A DNA stretch of 39,045 nt from an uncultured Lachnospiraceae bacterium (lineage in GTDB: Bacteria > Bacillota > Clostridia > Lachnospirales > Lachnospiraceae). Shown one piece after another: positions 14,459 through 22,847 of the stretch (position 1 is the first letter of the stretch; every line of letters begins with the position of its first letter). The notes beneath the pieces are model-generated. The model ran no database searches and was not told where the DNA came from. It saw only the letters and a list, made by a program, of their open reading frames with translations. A program made the translations under genes and the position numbers. Location: contig CAJTYN010000008.1 in NCBI GenBank assembly GCA_910584115.1, positions 1 through 39,045 of the forward strand, read 5' to 3'.

Positions 14459-15229
14459 CTACTCCCCCCTCCTTTTATACAGATGATCGATCACCGCCAC
14501 AGAGATGAGCGCCTCTACGCCCAAGATCGCGATGGTCTGAAAGCTCGTGGGCTGCAGATACTCCAGCACCCCCACGGAGTCGATCACCCCATGCCGCGCC
14601 ATATCGCCCGCGCTCCAGAGCGTCGTGAGAGGGATCGGCATGAGCCAGCATATCGTTTTTGGCAATACGCCAAAAGATGATTCCGCGGTCAGGCTCAGGA
14701 CACTGTAAAAAATACACAGCAGGACAGAAAAAATATAGGTCTTGCTGAAGAAAACGACCAGCACGATCAGAGGCAGCGTCCCGGCAGTGATGAAGATCCC
14801 CATCTCCAGGGCGACGGATATCTTATAGGCGACCCCGTTCACCTCCGAGATCAGACCCCCGCACAGGATCGCGGCAAGGGCCGAAGACAGGCTGAAGACC
14901 GCTCCCATGACAAATAACACGCATATCTTCGCCAGGATCATCTGCGTGCTGGTCACCGGGATCGTGCGCAGATTCTTGAAGGTGTCGTTATCCCGTTCCA
15001 TAAAGAAGAGCATGGCTGCGATCACCCCGATCACACAGGGCAGGAGCAGCTCCACCCCGTATCCCATGATAAATTGAAAACAGGCATTGAAAAGCTCTGC
15101 ATCATCCTCATATCGTCCCGCCATCTGGGGCGTCGTCATCATGAGCGTCAGCGGTACGGGAAACAAGAACGCGGAGAGTATGACCAGCGGGATGAATTTT
15201 TTTCGCTTCAATTTTGCGAACTCACACAT
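14459..15229 (-). CDS. ABC-2 type permease, lantibiotic-immunity type (first permease)
   Basis: 256 residues from the ATG at 15227-15229, which begins MCEFAKLKRKKFIPLVIL, the usual short cytoplasmic start of this family. Six membrane helices; the loop ERDNDTFKNLRTIPVTSTQM after helix two is shared with the partner permease. The start is 7 bp after the stop of the ATPase gene. A longer reading frame reaches 15556 but its first 109 residues are a shadow of the ATPase gene and contain no membrane segment. Expected role: forms, with the other permease and the ATPase, a transporter protecting against cell-wall or membrane-active peptides. Confidence 0.85.
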   Translation of the reverse strand: MCEFAKLKRKKFIPLVILSAFLFPVPLTLMMTTPQMAGRYEDDAELFNACFQFIMGYGVELLLPCVIGVIAAMLFFMERDNDTFKNLRTIPVTSTQMILAKICVLFVMGAVFSLSSALAAILCGGLISEVNGVAYKISVALEMGIFITAGTLPLIVLVVFFSKTYIFSVLLCIFYSVLSLTAESSFGVLPKTICWLMPIPLTTLWSAGDMARHGVIDSVGVLEYLQPTSFQTIAILGVEALISVAVIDHLYKRRGE

Positions 15230-15236
15230 AATGAGC

Positions 15237-16160
15237 CTAAGCAATCCCCTCACCCCCTGTGACGCGCTTGAAATGGTCTTCAAGGCTTTCTTCGCAGATA
15301 TAGGCCTGTGATACTTCCAGGCCGTTCTCCACAAAAGCGGTGACGACCTTCCCCACCGGGAGATCCAGATCATACAGCCGCATCTCATGGTCGTCCTGGA
15401 TGACAAACTGGTCTTCGCAGAAGCTGCGCTCCAGGATCCTCGCCGCCTGGGCCGTGTCCGAAACAGTGAACCGGATATGCCTGCCGCTCTTTGCTTCCAG
15501 TTCCGCCAGGCTTTCTTCTTCCAGCAATACGCCGTGGTCGATGATCCCGATGTCATCCGCCAGCAATGCGATCTCGGAGAGGATGTGGCTGGAGATCAGG
15601 ATCGTCTTTCCGCGCTCGTCACAGAGGGCACGGATAAAAGACCGTACCTCCGCGATCCCGATCGGATCTAAGCCATTGATCGGTTCGTCCAGGATCAAGA
15701 GCTCCGGGTCATGCATGACGGCCAGGGCGATCGCCAGCCGCTGCTTCATGCCCAGGGAATACTGGGAAAACAGCTTCTTATCCCTGTAAGGCAGACCTAC
15801 CAGGTCCAGCGCGTCCCTGATCGCGCCGCGGCCCGGCACTCCGCGCAGGGTGGCAAAGATGCGCAGGTTTTCCGTGGCGGTCAGGTTCGGATAGAAGCCG
15901 GGGGATTCGATCAGGCTGCCGATTCGGGGCAGGAGCTTCTTTTCATTCGCCGCCAAAGGCTTCCCCCATATGGTCACTTCCCCGGAAGTGGGCTGTGTCA
16001 GCCCCAGCAGCATCTTCATCGTCGTCGTCTTTCCGGCCCCGTTCCTGCCCAGCAGACCGTAGATGCGCCCTCTCTGGACATGGATGTTCAGAGAGGCGAC
16101 GCTTTTTTGTGTTCCGTATTGCTTTGTGAGATCTTTTGTCTCGATCACATATCTTCTCAT
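15237..16160 (-). CDS. ABC transporter ATP-binding protein, BcrA/lantibiotic-protection type
   Basis: 307 residues. Walker A GRNGAGKTTTMKMLLG (about 38-53), signature YSLGMKQRLAIALA and Walker B LLILDEPINGLDP; the EPINGLDP form is characteristic of the BcrA/NukF/bacitracin-lantibiotic branch. The C-terminal 80 residues (RHIRFTVSDTAQAARIL...) form the usual regulatory extension. AAAGGAGG precedes the ATG. The upstream 87 bp carry four 11-bp direct repeats overlapping the putative -35 region, so this gene probably starts the inducible transporter transcript, controlled by the response regulator encoded just upstream. Confidence 0.92.
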   Translation of the reverse strand: MRRYVIETKDLTKQYGTQKSVASLNIHVQRGRIYGLLGRNGAGKTTTMKMLLGLTQPTSGEVTIWGKPLAANEKKLLPRIGSLIESPGFYPNLTATENLRIFATLRGVPGRGAIRDALDLVGLPYRDKKLFSQYSLGMKQRLAIALAVMHDPELLILDEPINGLDPIGIAEVRSFIRALCDERGKTILISSHILSEIALLADDIGIIDHGVLLEEESLAELEAKSGRHIRFTVSDTAQAARILERSFCEDQFVIQDDHEMRLYDLDLPVGKVVTAFVENGLEVSQAYICEESLEDHFKRVTGGEGIA

Positions 16161-16186
16161 AGCGAGACCTCCTTTATATGTCTGCT

Positions 16187-16241
16187 ATCTTATCACACGG
16201 ACCTTACATGAACCTTGCGCCAGCCTTGCATAAACCTTGCA
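16187..16241 (-). promoter_or_regulatory. ABC operon promoter with four 11-bp direct repeats (response-regulator operator)
   Basis: Read on the minus strand, TGCAAGGTTTA, TGCAAGGCTGG, CGCAAGGTTCA and TGTAAGGTCCG follow one another without gaps (16241 to 16198), with core GCAAGG every 11 bp. A -10-like TAAGAT is at 16187-16192; the -35 position falls within the repeats and has no consensus hexamer. This is the layout of an activator-dependent promoter bound by an OmpR-family regulator on one face of the helix. Confidence 0.75.
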
Positions 16242-16247
16242 AAATGA

Positions 16248-17171
16248 TCACTCCTCCAGAGGGAAGAGCAGGGTAAAAACGGTCCCGTTCCCCTCTGCGC
16301 TGTCTGCCGTTATCGATCCGTTCAGTCTCTCCACCAGCTGGCGGACGATGGCCAGACCGAGACCGCTGCCTTTTTGGGACCGCCCTTTATCACATTTATA
16401 AAGCCTCTCAAAAATATGCTTCAGATCCTCTTTCGCGATCCCCACGCCATTGTCAGATACGCGGATCATGACCTTCCCGCCCTGCTTTGACAGAGCGATC
16501 CCCAGCTCGTCCGCATGGCTGTGGGCGACCACATTTTGCAAAAGATTGTTCAAGATCCGCGCATAGCCGTCCGGGTCGGTCCGTATCTTAAAAGGCCGCT
16601 CCGGGATATCGATCATGAAATCCACCTGCGCCTCCTCAAATATGGGGATCCAGTCGATCAGTATATTCCGTGTCAGCTCCGTCAGGTCCGTCGGGGATAC
16701 GTTCATGGAAAATTCACCCGAACCCAGCTTGAACCAGTCGAAGAGCACATCGATATACTCTTTCAGATCGTGGGCTTTTTTGCGTGCGATCCTGATGTGA
16801 TCGTCGCGTTCCCTCCCGGCGACGATCCCTTTATGCGCGGCGTCCAGATACCCGATCAGCGTGGTCAGCGGCGTGCGCACATCATGGGAGAGGCTCGTCA
16901 TGAGCTGCCGGTTCGTCTCTTCTGTCCGGTGATAGGCCGAGAGCCTGTTTTCGTAAGACAGGACGATCTCATTGATCTTGTAGGCGAGAGGGGCTGCAAG
17001 CTCATGCGTCTTCGATAAGAGCCGCCGGTTCCCATTTCCGTTCTTTATATCTTCCAGGGCGTCCGACATCTCCCCTATCTGTCTCTTGACACGCCGGACT
17101 GTATGAACGGCTCCTCCCACAGAAGCGGCCGCGATGATCAGCGCGATGACTGTGACTGTATCTGCATCCAT
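16248..17171 (-). CDS. sensor histidine kinase of the ABC operon
   Basis: 307 residues. One membrane helix at about 5-24, a short HAMP-like linker, then HisKA with the H-box SLSHDVRTPLTTLIGYLD (His96), N-box ARILNNLLQNVVAHS, DNGVGIAKEDLKHIFERLYK and GSGLGLAIVRQL (ATP lid). It has almost no extracellular sensor domain, so it is an intramembrane-sensing type in which the paired ABC transporter commonly supplies the signal. GGAGGTG lies upstream of the ATG, 3 bp after the stop of the response regulator. The neighbours imply that it detects antimicrobial peptide stress; the ligand cannot be deduced. Confidence 0.9.
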   Translation of the reverse strand: MDADTVTVIALIIAAASVGGAVHTVRRVKRQIGEMSDALEDIKNGNGNRRLLSKTHELAAPLAYKINEIVLSYENRLSAYHRTEETNRQLMTSLSHDVRTPLTTLIGYLDAAHKGIVAGRERDDHIRIARKKAHDLKEYIDVLFDWFKLGSGEFSMNVSPTDLTELTRNILIDWIPIFEEAQVDFMIDIPERPFKIRTDPDGYARILNNLLQNVVAHSHADELGIALSKQGGKVMIRVSDNGVGIAKEDLKHIFERLYKCDKGRSQKGSGLGLAIVRQLVERLNGSITADSAEGNGTVFTLLFPLEE

Positions 17172-17174
17172 CCC

Positions 17175-17870
17175 TCACACCTCCTTGTTGAAACGGTAGC
17201 CGACCCCCTTGACTGTCTGTATATATCTAGGGCTGCCCGGATCTTTTTCCATCTTTTTCCGCAGACGGCTGATGACCGCCATGATGTTGCTGTCATCATA
17301 CACATACTCTTCTCCCCACACATTTTCATAGATCTGCTGTTTCGTCCGGATCTTTCCCTGATTCTCCGCGAGAAACAAAAGCAGGTCAAATTCTTTCGGC
17401 GGCAGAACGTGCTCGCCATCCGCCACACGGATGGAATGGCTGTCGAAGTCGATCGTCAGTCCCTCGAAATCAAGTGTCTGCGGCTGCCCGCCTTTTCGGT
17501 CAAATCGGGTGTAACGTCTGATCAGCGCCCCGATACGGGCGATCAGCTCGTCCATGTCAAAGGGTTTGGTCAGGTAGTCGTCCGCTCCCGCCCGCAGTCC
17601 GCGCACTTTCGAGGCACTGTCATTTTTTGCTGTGAGCATCAGGATCGGCAGGCTGCTCTCTCTTCTGATCTGTCCCAATGTCTCAAAACCGTCAGAGCCG
17701 GGCATCATCACGTCCAATATGACGAGCTGGTACTCGTTTTCTTTCAGCTTCTGCAGACCGGACCGCCCATGATAACAGCAGTCCACTCTTATCCCTTCCT
17801 CTAAAACGCTCTGTTCGATCAGCGCGCACAGCTCCTTATCATCATCTATGATCAAGATCTGGTCCATCAT
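17175..17870 (-). CDS. OmpR/PhoB-family response regulator of the ABC operon
   Basis: 231 residues. Receiver domain with IIDDDKEL, phospho-acceptor Asp53 in VILDVMMPGSDGFE, LTAKND and DDYLTKPF; winged-helix DNA-binding domain from about 130 with LTIDFDSHSIRV, LPPKEFDLLLFLAENQGKI and the recognition part DDSNIMAVISRLRKKME, ending YIQTVKGVGYRF. It most likely binds the 11-bp repeats at 16198-16241. The first codon used is ATG at 17868-17870, 5 nt after GGAG; an in-frame TTG precedes it. No clear own promoter is seen in the 78 bp after the hybrid kinase, which contains a terminator, so basal expression may be read-through. Confidence 0.92.
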   Translation of the reverse strand: MMDQILIIDDDKELCALIEQSVLEEGIRVDCCYHGRSGLQKLKENEYQLVILDVMMPGSDGFETLGQIRRESSLPILMLTAKNDSASKVRGLRAGADDYLTKPFDMDELIARIGALIRRYTRFDRKGGQPQTLDFEGLTIDFDSHSIRVADGEHVLPPKEFDLLLFLAENQGKIRTKQQIYENVWGEEYVYDDSNIMAVISRLRKKMEKDPGSPRYIQTVKGVGYRFNKEV

Positions 17871-17888
17871 CAACGCTCCTTTCGTCCA

Positions 17889-17922
17889 TAAAAGAAGAGT
17901 CCGGCAGGCACACCAGACTCTT
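17889..17922 (-). terminator. terminator of the HPt/hybrid kinase operon
   Basis: Minus strand AAGAGTCTGG and CCGGACTCTT pair over 10 bp (one wobble) with an 8-nt loop, followed by CTTTTAT. It separates the hybrid kinase from the next two-component operon on the same strand. Confidence 0.65.
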
Positions 17923-17948
17923 TCTCGTCGTTTCTCTATCGTTCTTTT

Positions 17949-20513
17949 TTACTGCTTATGGATGGATCTTTCCAGATGCCGGGCGATCTCCCGCACATCG
18001 ATCGGTTTTGCCACATGGGCGTCCATCCCATGATCCAGACACCTCTGGATATCCTCTGAAAAGGCGTCCGCAGTCATGGCGATGATCGGGATGTCCGAAT
18101 CGGGCCGGTCAAGGGCGCGGATCGCCACTGTAGCCTCCAGGCCCGTCATCACCGGCATCCGCAGATCCATCAGGATCGCATCATAGAAACCCACCGGGGA
18201 CTGCTGGAATCTCTCCACGCAGATCTGGCCATTCTCTGCCCATTCCAGCTCCAGCCCCAGCTCATCGGTGAGCAGCTCTTCGGCCACTTCCCAGTTCAGC
18301 TCATTATCCTCCGCCAGCAGCACTTTACATCCCTTGAGAGGTGACTGTTCTCCTGACGCGCCCCTCTCCTCGTCCTCCACAGCGCCGATGAACTGTTTCA
18401 GCCCGTAGAACAGTGTGGATTTGAAGAGCGGTTTGGGGATGAAGCCGTTGACGCCCGCCGCCCGCGCCTCCTTCTCCACCTCACTCCAGTCATAGGCGGA
18501 GATCAGAAGGATCGAGACGTCGGCGATCTCCTGCCGGATCCTCTTGGCCGTTTCGACCCCGTCTATGCCCGGCAGCTTCCAGTCCAGGAGGATGATCTGG
18601 TAGTCGTCGTGCAGGCTGTGGCGTTTTTTGACCATCTCCACCGCCGACTCGCCGTCCAGCGTCCACTCCGCATCGATCCCGATCTCTTTCAGCGAACTGA
18701 TCGTGGTCTGGCACATCATCTCATCGTCATCCACCACCAGCATCTTCCACTGGGGCAGCACCATGTCCGCTTCCTGGACCGTGGCGACCTCCAGATCCAC
18801 CACGATGTGGAATCGGGTCCCTCTGCCCAGTTCGCTCTGGACATCGATCGTACCGCCCATGGCATCGATGATGTACTTGGTGATCGCCATGCCAAGGCCG
18901 CTGCCCTCCGTGCGCTGTACCCGCTTATCATCTTCCCTGGCAAAGGACTCGAAGATCTTGTCGATGAATTCCGGCGCGATCCCGATCCCGTTGTCTTTTA
19001 CCTCCAGATGAAGGCGCACGTAGTCCGCACCCTTCGGCGAAGGCTCCTGGTACATGGAGAAGTCGATGGTCCCTCCCTCCGGGGTGAATTTTACGGCATT
19101 TGACAGGAGATTCAGCATCACCTGATTCAGCCGCACACTGTCGCAGCAGACATTTTCTGTGGAGATATCGTGGACCAGCACATTGAACTCCTGTTTCTTC
19201 GCCTTGATCTGCGGCTGCACGATGCACACGATGCTGTCCATGACCTCGCTCAGTGAGACCATATCCGTATTCAGGATCATCTTTCCGCTCTCGATCTTGG
19301 ACATATCCAGCACGTCGTTGATCAGGCCCAAAAGATGTTTGCTGGACAGCGTGATCTTCCGCAGGCAGTTCTTCACCTGCTGGGTATTGTCGATGTTGGC
19401 CGACGCGATGGCCGTCATGCCCACGATGGCGTTCATCGGCGTCCGTATATCATGGCTCATATTGGAGAAGAACTCACTCTTCGCCTTATTCGCCTGGATA
19501 GCCTCATGGCGCGCGGCATCCAGTGCCCGGATCTGCCTGCGCGTCAGCTCATAATATTTGCCAAAGAGCAGGATCAGTCCCAGCAGGATGACCCCGCAGC
19601 AGCCCAGCGTGACCGTGATCCACTGACGGCTCAGCGCGCTGACCTCCTGATCCAGCATGCCGTAGGGCATGACCGTGACCAGATACCATTCCGTGTACGG
19701 CAGGCTGGAGCAGAAGAGATGCTGCCGCCCTCCGTCGTCCGTATCCAGGACGCTGGAAAAATCTTCCCCGGCCTTCATGGATGAGGCCAGTTCCTGGACG
19801 CTGTTTTCCGCCTCCTGGGCGTCCACCTCGTCCCATCGGGAACGGATCTGCTCAAAATAATTGTCACTGACTGTATCAACACTGCGGATCACAAAGCTGC
19901 CGTCCTTGCGGATGATATGGGAATACACGATGGCCCCCTCCTCATCCAGCGAGAGCGTGTCCGCGATATAGCTGACGGGCAACCCGCCCACCAGGGCGAT
20001 GCACTGTTCTCCGTTCTGCATCCTGTAATCCGCGGAAACGCCCAAAAGGACGATCTTATTTCCCTCCTCGTCTGTGCCGACGGCCACCTTATCCTCCCCT
20101 TCCCTCATCGAACGGAGGAATGGCTGCGCATCCGTCACTTCCACCTGGCTGCCGTCGATCCTCTCAAACTCCCCGTCATAGGAATACAGGGACAGATATT
20201 CAAAGCCGCGGGCCTTCGCGTTGTAGGCCAGCGTCTCGAACATCTCCCTTTCATCTTCGTATCCTTGGGCTGAGGTAGTCTGTACAAGGGCCTTCATCTG
20301 GGACAGGCGCAGCTGTATCGTGGTCTGGAAATGCATGGAGATCTGCTCACTCATACTGGACATATAGACTGTACCGATGTCACTGATCGTCTCTTCGCTC
20401 TTCTTGTTCATGAACAGCGCAAGGAAAGAAAAGATAAACACGCACAATACAAATATAAGAACAATGCCGGCCAACAAAAAATATATGATCCCCTTTTTGT
20501 CCTCTTTCATCAT
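17949..20513 (-). CDS. membrane hybrid sensor histidine kinase with two receiver domains
   Basis: 854 residues. Membrane helix 10-34, an extracellular sensor of about 260 residues with a Cache-like pattern (FEYLSLYSYDGEFERIDGS...IVLLGVSADYR, EGAIVYSHIIRKDGSFVIRS), second helix 298-320, HisKA with FFSNMSHDIRTPMNAIVGM (His354), HATPase with DNGIGIAPEFIDKIF and GSGLGMAITKYI, then receiver 1 (Asp644 in IILLDWKLPGIDG) and receiver 2 (Asp783 in AILMDLRMPVMTG). The terminal phosphoryl acceptor is the separate HPt protein encoded 2 bp upstream, so His354-Asp-His relay is expected. The ATG at 20511-20513 has GAGGGGTG upstream. The output regulator is not adjacent. Confidence 0.92.
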   Translation of the reverse strand: MMKEDKKGIIYFLLAGIVLIFVLCVFIFSFLALFMNKKSEETISDIGTVYMSSMSEQISMHFQTTIQLRLSQMKALVQTTSAQGYEDEREMFETLAYNAKARGFEYLSLYSYDGEFERIDGSQVEVTDAQPFLRSMREGEDKVAVGTDEEGNKIVLLGVSADYRMQNGEQCIALVGGLPVSYIADTLSLDEEGAIVYSHIIRKDGSFVIRSVDTVSDNYFEQIRSRWDEVDAQEAENSVQELASSMKAGEDFSSVLDTDDGGRQHLFCSSLPYTEWYLVTVMPYGMLDQEVSALSRQWITVTLGCCGVILLGLILLFGKYYELTRRQIRALDAARHEAIQANKAKSEFFSNMSHDIRTPMNAIVGMTAIASANIDNTQQVKNCLRKITLSSKHLLGLINDVLDMSKIESGKMILNTDMVSLSEVMDSIVCIVQPQIKAKKQEFNVLVHDISTENVCCDSVRLNQVMLNLLSNAVKFTPEGGTIDFSMYQEPSPKGADYVRLHLEVKDNGIGIAPEFIDKIFESFAREDDKRVQRTEGSGLGMAITKYIIDAMGGTIDVQSELGRGTRFHIVVDLEVATVQEADMVLPQWKMLVVDDDEMMCQTTISSLKEIGIDAEWTLDGESAVEMVKKRHSLHDDYQIILLDWKLPGIDGVETAKRIRQEIADVSILLISAYDWSEVEKEARAAGVNGFIPKPLFKSTLFYGLKQFIGAVEDEERGASGEQSPLKGCKVLLAEDNELNWEVAEELLTDELGLELEWAENGQICVERFQQSPVGFYDAILMDLRMPVMTGLEATVAIRALDRPDSDIPIIAMTADAFSEDIQRCLDHGMDAHVAKPIDVREIARHLERSIHKQ

Positions 20514-20515
20514 GC

Positions 20516-20914
20516 TCACCCCTCTTTCCCGCTGCCCGGATCCCCCGCCTTTAGCAGGATGCCGTCCTCCAGCTGCCGGATCGCTCCCACGGCTCTCCGG
20601 TAATCGGCGTCCACCTGACTGACATAAGTATCTACCTCCGGCTTCCAGGCCCCTGTACGGAACATATCGCACAGGCAGCTGCTGGACTCATATAACTGGG
20701 TAAAATGAAGACTCTGGCAGATCCCTTTGAGCGTATGCGCCGCCCGGAAAGCATCTTTATAATTCTCTGCCTCCAGCGACTGGCACAACAGACTATAACT
20801 CTCATCTTCCAGAAATTTCCGGACAAATCTCCTGACCAGCCACTCTCCGCCTAAACGGGTGACCACGCCTTCATAGTCACCGCCAAGGGCTGTATAACAC
20901 TCTCTCAAGTCCAT
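20516..20914 (-). CDS. stand-alone HPt (histidine phosphotransfer) protein
   Basis: 132 residues. A four-helix HPt domain with the phosphorylatable His in FRAAHTLKGICQSLHF, the classic A-H-x-L-K-G motif. It starts at ATG 20912-20914, with GGAGG 8 nt upstream; eight more codons are possible upstream but have a poorer site. It lies first in the operon under a good sigma-A promoter and ends 2 bp before the hybrid kinase, so the two are made together as a phosphorelay. HPt proteins pass phosphate from a hybrid kinase receiver to a distant response regulator, or act as a sink. Confidence 0.88.
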   Translation of the reverse strand: MDLRECYTALGGDYEGVVTRLGGEWLVRRFVRKFLEDESYSLLCQSLEAENYKDAFRAAHTLKGICQSLHFTQLYESSSCLCDMFRTGAWKPEVDTYVSQVDADYRRAVGAIRQLEDGILLKAGDPGSGKEG

Positions 20915-20979
20915 TGTCCTGTCCTCCTCTTTTTGCATCCCATCCGCAGTATCCCAGAGTCTTATCTCATATTATAAAT

Positions 20980-21008
20980 ATTATATTTTTACCCACATAT
21001 AAAGTCAA
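20980..21008 (-). promoter_or_regulatory. sigma-A promoter of the HPt/hybrid kinase operon
   Basis: Minus strand TTGACT (21003-21008), 17-bp spacer, TATAAT (20980-20985). Confidence 0.75.
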
Positions 21009-21056
21009 GTTCTTTTTGGCAGACTGAAGCGCCATTCGCAAAGCCCCGCCCACGGA

Positions 21057-21065
21057 CATACAATA
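21057..21065 (+). promoter_or_regulatory. possible sporulation (mother-cell) -10 element before the DUF4474 gene
   Basis: CATACAATA, 29 bp before the ATG at 21095, fits the sigma-K -10 pattern CATAnnnTA and the sigma-E -10 pattern CATACAnT. No sigma-A -35 is present at the right distance and no good ATA-type -35 either, so this is tentative. Confidence 0.3.
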
Positions 21066-21094
21066 TACTAAAAATGATCCGGAGGGATCGATCC

Positions 21095-21991
21095 ATGTAT
21101 CTATGCATCATCACACTGCTCATCGTATGTATGATCTTTTCATATTTTCAGATATACAGGAAACCTTACGCCTCACAGAAAGTCCGCTCCATGAAGACCC
21201 GGGATAAATGCCGGCGGCTCTCGGATCTGGCCGGCCCTGCCGGGTTCGCCTACGACCACTGGCAGGATATCTTCGTCTCACGGGTGGACGCCTGGCAGCG
21301 CGGTCATGGTTACTGCGCCATATTTGACCGCTCGGCGCCTTTCTTTGAGATGGTCTTTGACTACGAACCCGTTTATTTCGACTACCAAGACCGGACCTGG
21401 CTGATCGAGTTCTGGAAAGGCCAGTACGGGATCAATATCGGCTGCGAAGCGGGCATCTACCACGCGGACCGGCTCCTCTCCTCTGCGGAAAGGAAGGAAG
21501 CCTGTTATCTGACCGCCTCGGACGCGGAGATGCTCCCCATGCAGATCTCCCTTTACCACAGAGAACGCCTGCTCTTTACACTGGCGAAACGCCACTGGTG
21601 GCTGGCCGGATTTTACATGGGTGCCTTCGCCCGGCCGGACGCGCTGTATATGACCGCCGCCCTCACCTTCCCCGATCATGAGATGCTGCACGCTTTTGTC
21701 TGCGCCTTGATAGAAAAAGGCTACAGAAAGGACGCGATCCGCATAAACGGTACGACGGTCACCTTCCATTTCCGCAGGCCCGCCCAGTCGGTCCCCGATA
21801 CATTTTGGAGCCGCCGCCTTCATACTCTCACATTATGGAAAGACCGCTCCTCCTGCAAGCTCTACCGCTGGGTGACACGCCCTTTCTGCAAAAACGCCGA
21901 CCGGCTCCTCTACCTGTACTATCTCCTGCCGACCGCCTTTTTCAGGGTACCATCGACGCTAAAAAGGAGGTGCGGGCATGGACGACGATAA
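21095..21991 (+). CDS. DUF4474 domain protein with N-terminal membrane anchor
   Basis: 298 residues from the ATG at 21095, chosen for GGAGGG 8 nt upstream over an earlier ATG at 21074 without one. A membrane helix at 2-20 (YLCIITLLIVCMIFSYF) is followed by a soluble domain: YDHWQDIFVSRVDAWQRGHGYCAIFDR, FEMVFDYEPVYFDYQDRTWLIEFWKGQYGINIGCEAGIY. This 'DAWQR.FGY...EPIYF.Y..R.WLIEFWKGQYG...G.E.G.Y' pattern is DUF4474, an uncharacterised Clostridia family. The C-terminal half (LFTLAKRHWWLAGFYMGAF, YLYYLLPTAFFRVP) is partly hydrophobic. The end overlaps the metallophosphoesterase gene by 14 bp, so the two are coupled. Function unknown. Confidence 0.7.
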   Translation: MYLCIITLLIVCMIFSYFQIYRKPYASQKVRSMKTRDKCRRLSDLAGPAGFAYDHWQDIFVSRVDAWQRGHGYCAIFDRSAPFFEMVFDYEPVYFDYQDRTWLIEFWKGQYGINIGCEAGIYHADRLLSSAERKEACYLTASDAEMLPMQISLYHRERLLFTLAKRHWWLAGFYMGAFARPDALYMTAALTFPDHEMLHAFVCALIEKGYRKDAIRINGTTVTFHFRRPAQSVPDTFWSRRLHTLTLWKDRSSCKLYRWVTRPFCKNADRLLYLYYLLPTAFFRVPSTLKRRCGHGRR

Positions 21992-22847
21992 ACGGCTGCA
22001 AAGAGCGTTCGAGGACGCGCCCACCCTCCCCCTCTCTGCCCGGTCCAGATACGTGCTGTTCAGCGACTGCCATCGGGGACGCGGCACGGCCAACGACAAT
22101 TTCCTGAAGAACCGGCATCTCTATTCCGCGGCGCTGCAGCATTATCACCGGCAGGGTTATACGTACATCGAACTGGGCGACGGGGACGAACTCTGGGAAA
22201 ACCGCTCCATGGGACAGATCATGGAGATCCATGACCATATATTTTCCCTGTTGGCAAAGTTTTATCGGGAAGGGAGGCTCTATCTCCTGTACGGGAACCA
22301 CGACATCGTAAAAAGGACAGCCAAAAAAGCAGGGCGATGGTCTGCCCCGCTGTTCCCCGGCCTCGTGTTCCACTCCGGCCTGATCTTAAAGGACCAGGAA
22401 CACATCAGGGATATCTACCTCACCCACGGCCACCAGATGGATCCTCTCAACAGCACCCTGTGGCCCCTCAGCCGTTTCCTCGTGCGCTATCTCTGGAGAC
22501 CGGCAGAACGGATAGGCTTCTTAGATCCCACCAGCGCCGCAAAGAACAACAAAAAGAAACACCGGGTCGAGAAGAAGCTCACCCACTGGGCCCGGGAAAA
22601 TGACCTGCTCCTGATCACCGGCCATACCCACCGCCCCATGATCGGAACGGCCGACGCGCCCTACTGCAACACGGGGAGCTGCGTCCACCCCTACGGGATC
22701 ACCTGTATCGAGATCCGGGACCGGTGCCTGACCCTGGTCAGATGGGCCATCGACACGAGGACCGACCAGGGACTCTACGTCACCCGGGAAGCGCTGGCGG
22801 ATCGGATCTGCATCGACGCGTACAGGACGCGGCCCCCTTATTTGTGA
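21978..22847 (+). CDS. calcineurin-like metallophosphoesterase
   Basis: 289 residues with the five metal-binding blocks of the superfamily in order: FSDCHRGRG (D-x-H), ELGDGDELWE (G-D-x-x-D/E), YGNHDIVKR (G-N-H-D), LTHGHQMDPLN (G-H) and ITGHTHRPMIG (G-H-T-H). These coordinate two metal ions in enzymes that cleave phosphoesters of proteins, nucleotides or lipids. There is no signal peptide. The substrate cannot be read from the sequence; similar clostridial proteins are often annotated as serine/threonine phosphatases without direct proof. AAAGGAGG lies inside the 3' end of the DUF4474 gene. The stop overlaps the converging rlmH by 10 bp. Confidence 0.88.
   Translation: MDDDKRLQRAFEDAPTLPLSARSRYVLFSDCHRGRGTANDNFLKNRHLYSAALQHYHRQGYTYIELGDGDELWENRSMGQIMEIHDHIFSLLAKFYREGRLYLLYGNHDIVKRTAKKAGRWSAPLFPGLVFHSGLILKDQEHIRDIYLTHGHQMDPLNSTLWPLSRFLVRYLWRPAERIGFLDPTSAAKNNKKKHRVEKKLTHWARENDLLLITGHTHRPMIGTADAPYCNTGSCVHPYGITCIEIRDRCLTLVRWAIDTRTDQGLYVTREALADRICIDAYRTRPPYL

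Noticed and set aside
15230..15556. 109-codon N-terminal extension of the first ABC permease
   Set aside because: The extension lies inside the ATPase gene, is Ser/Arg/Trp-rich and soluble, and the family N-terminus begins at the ATG at 15229.
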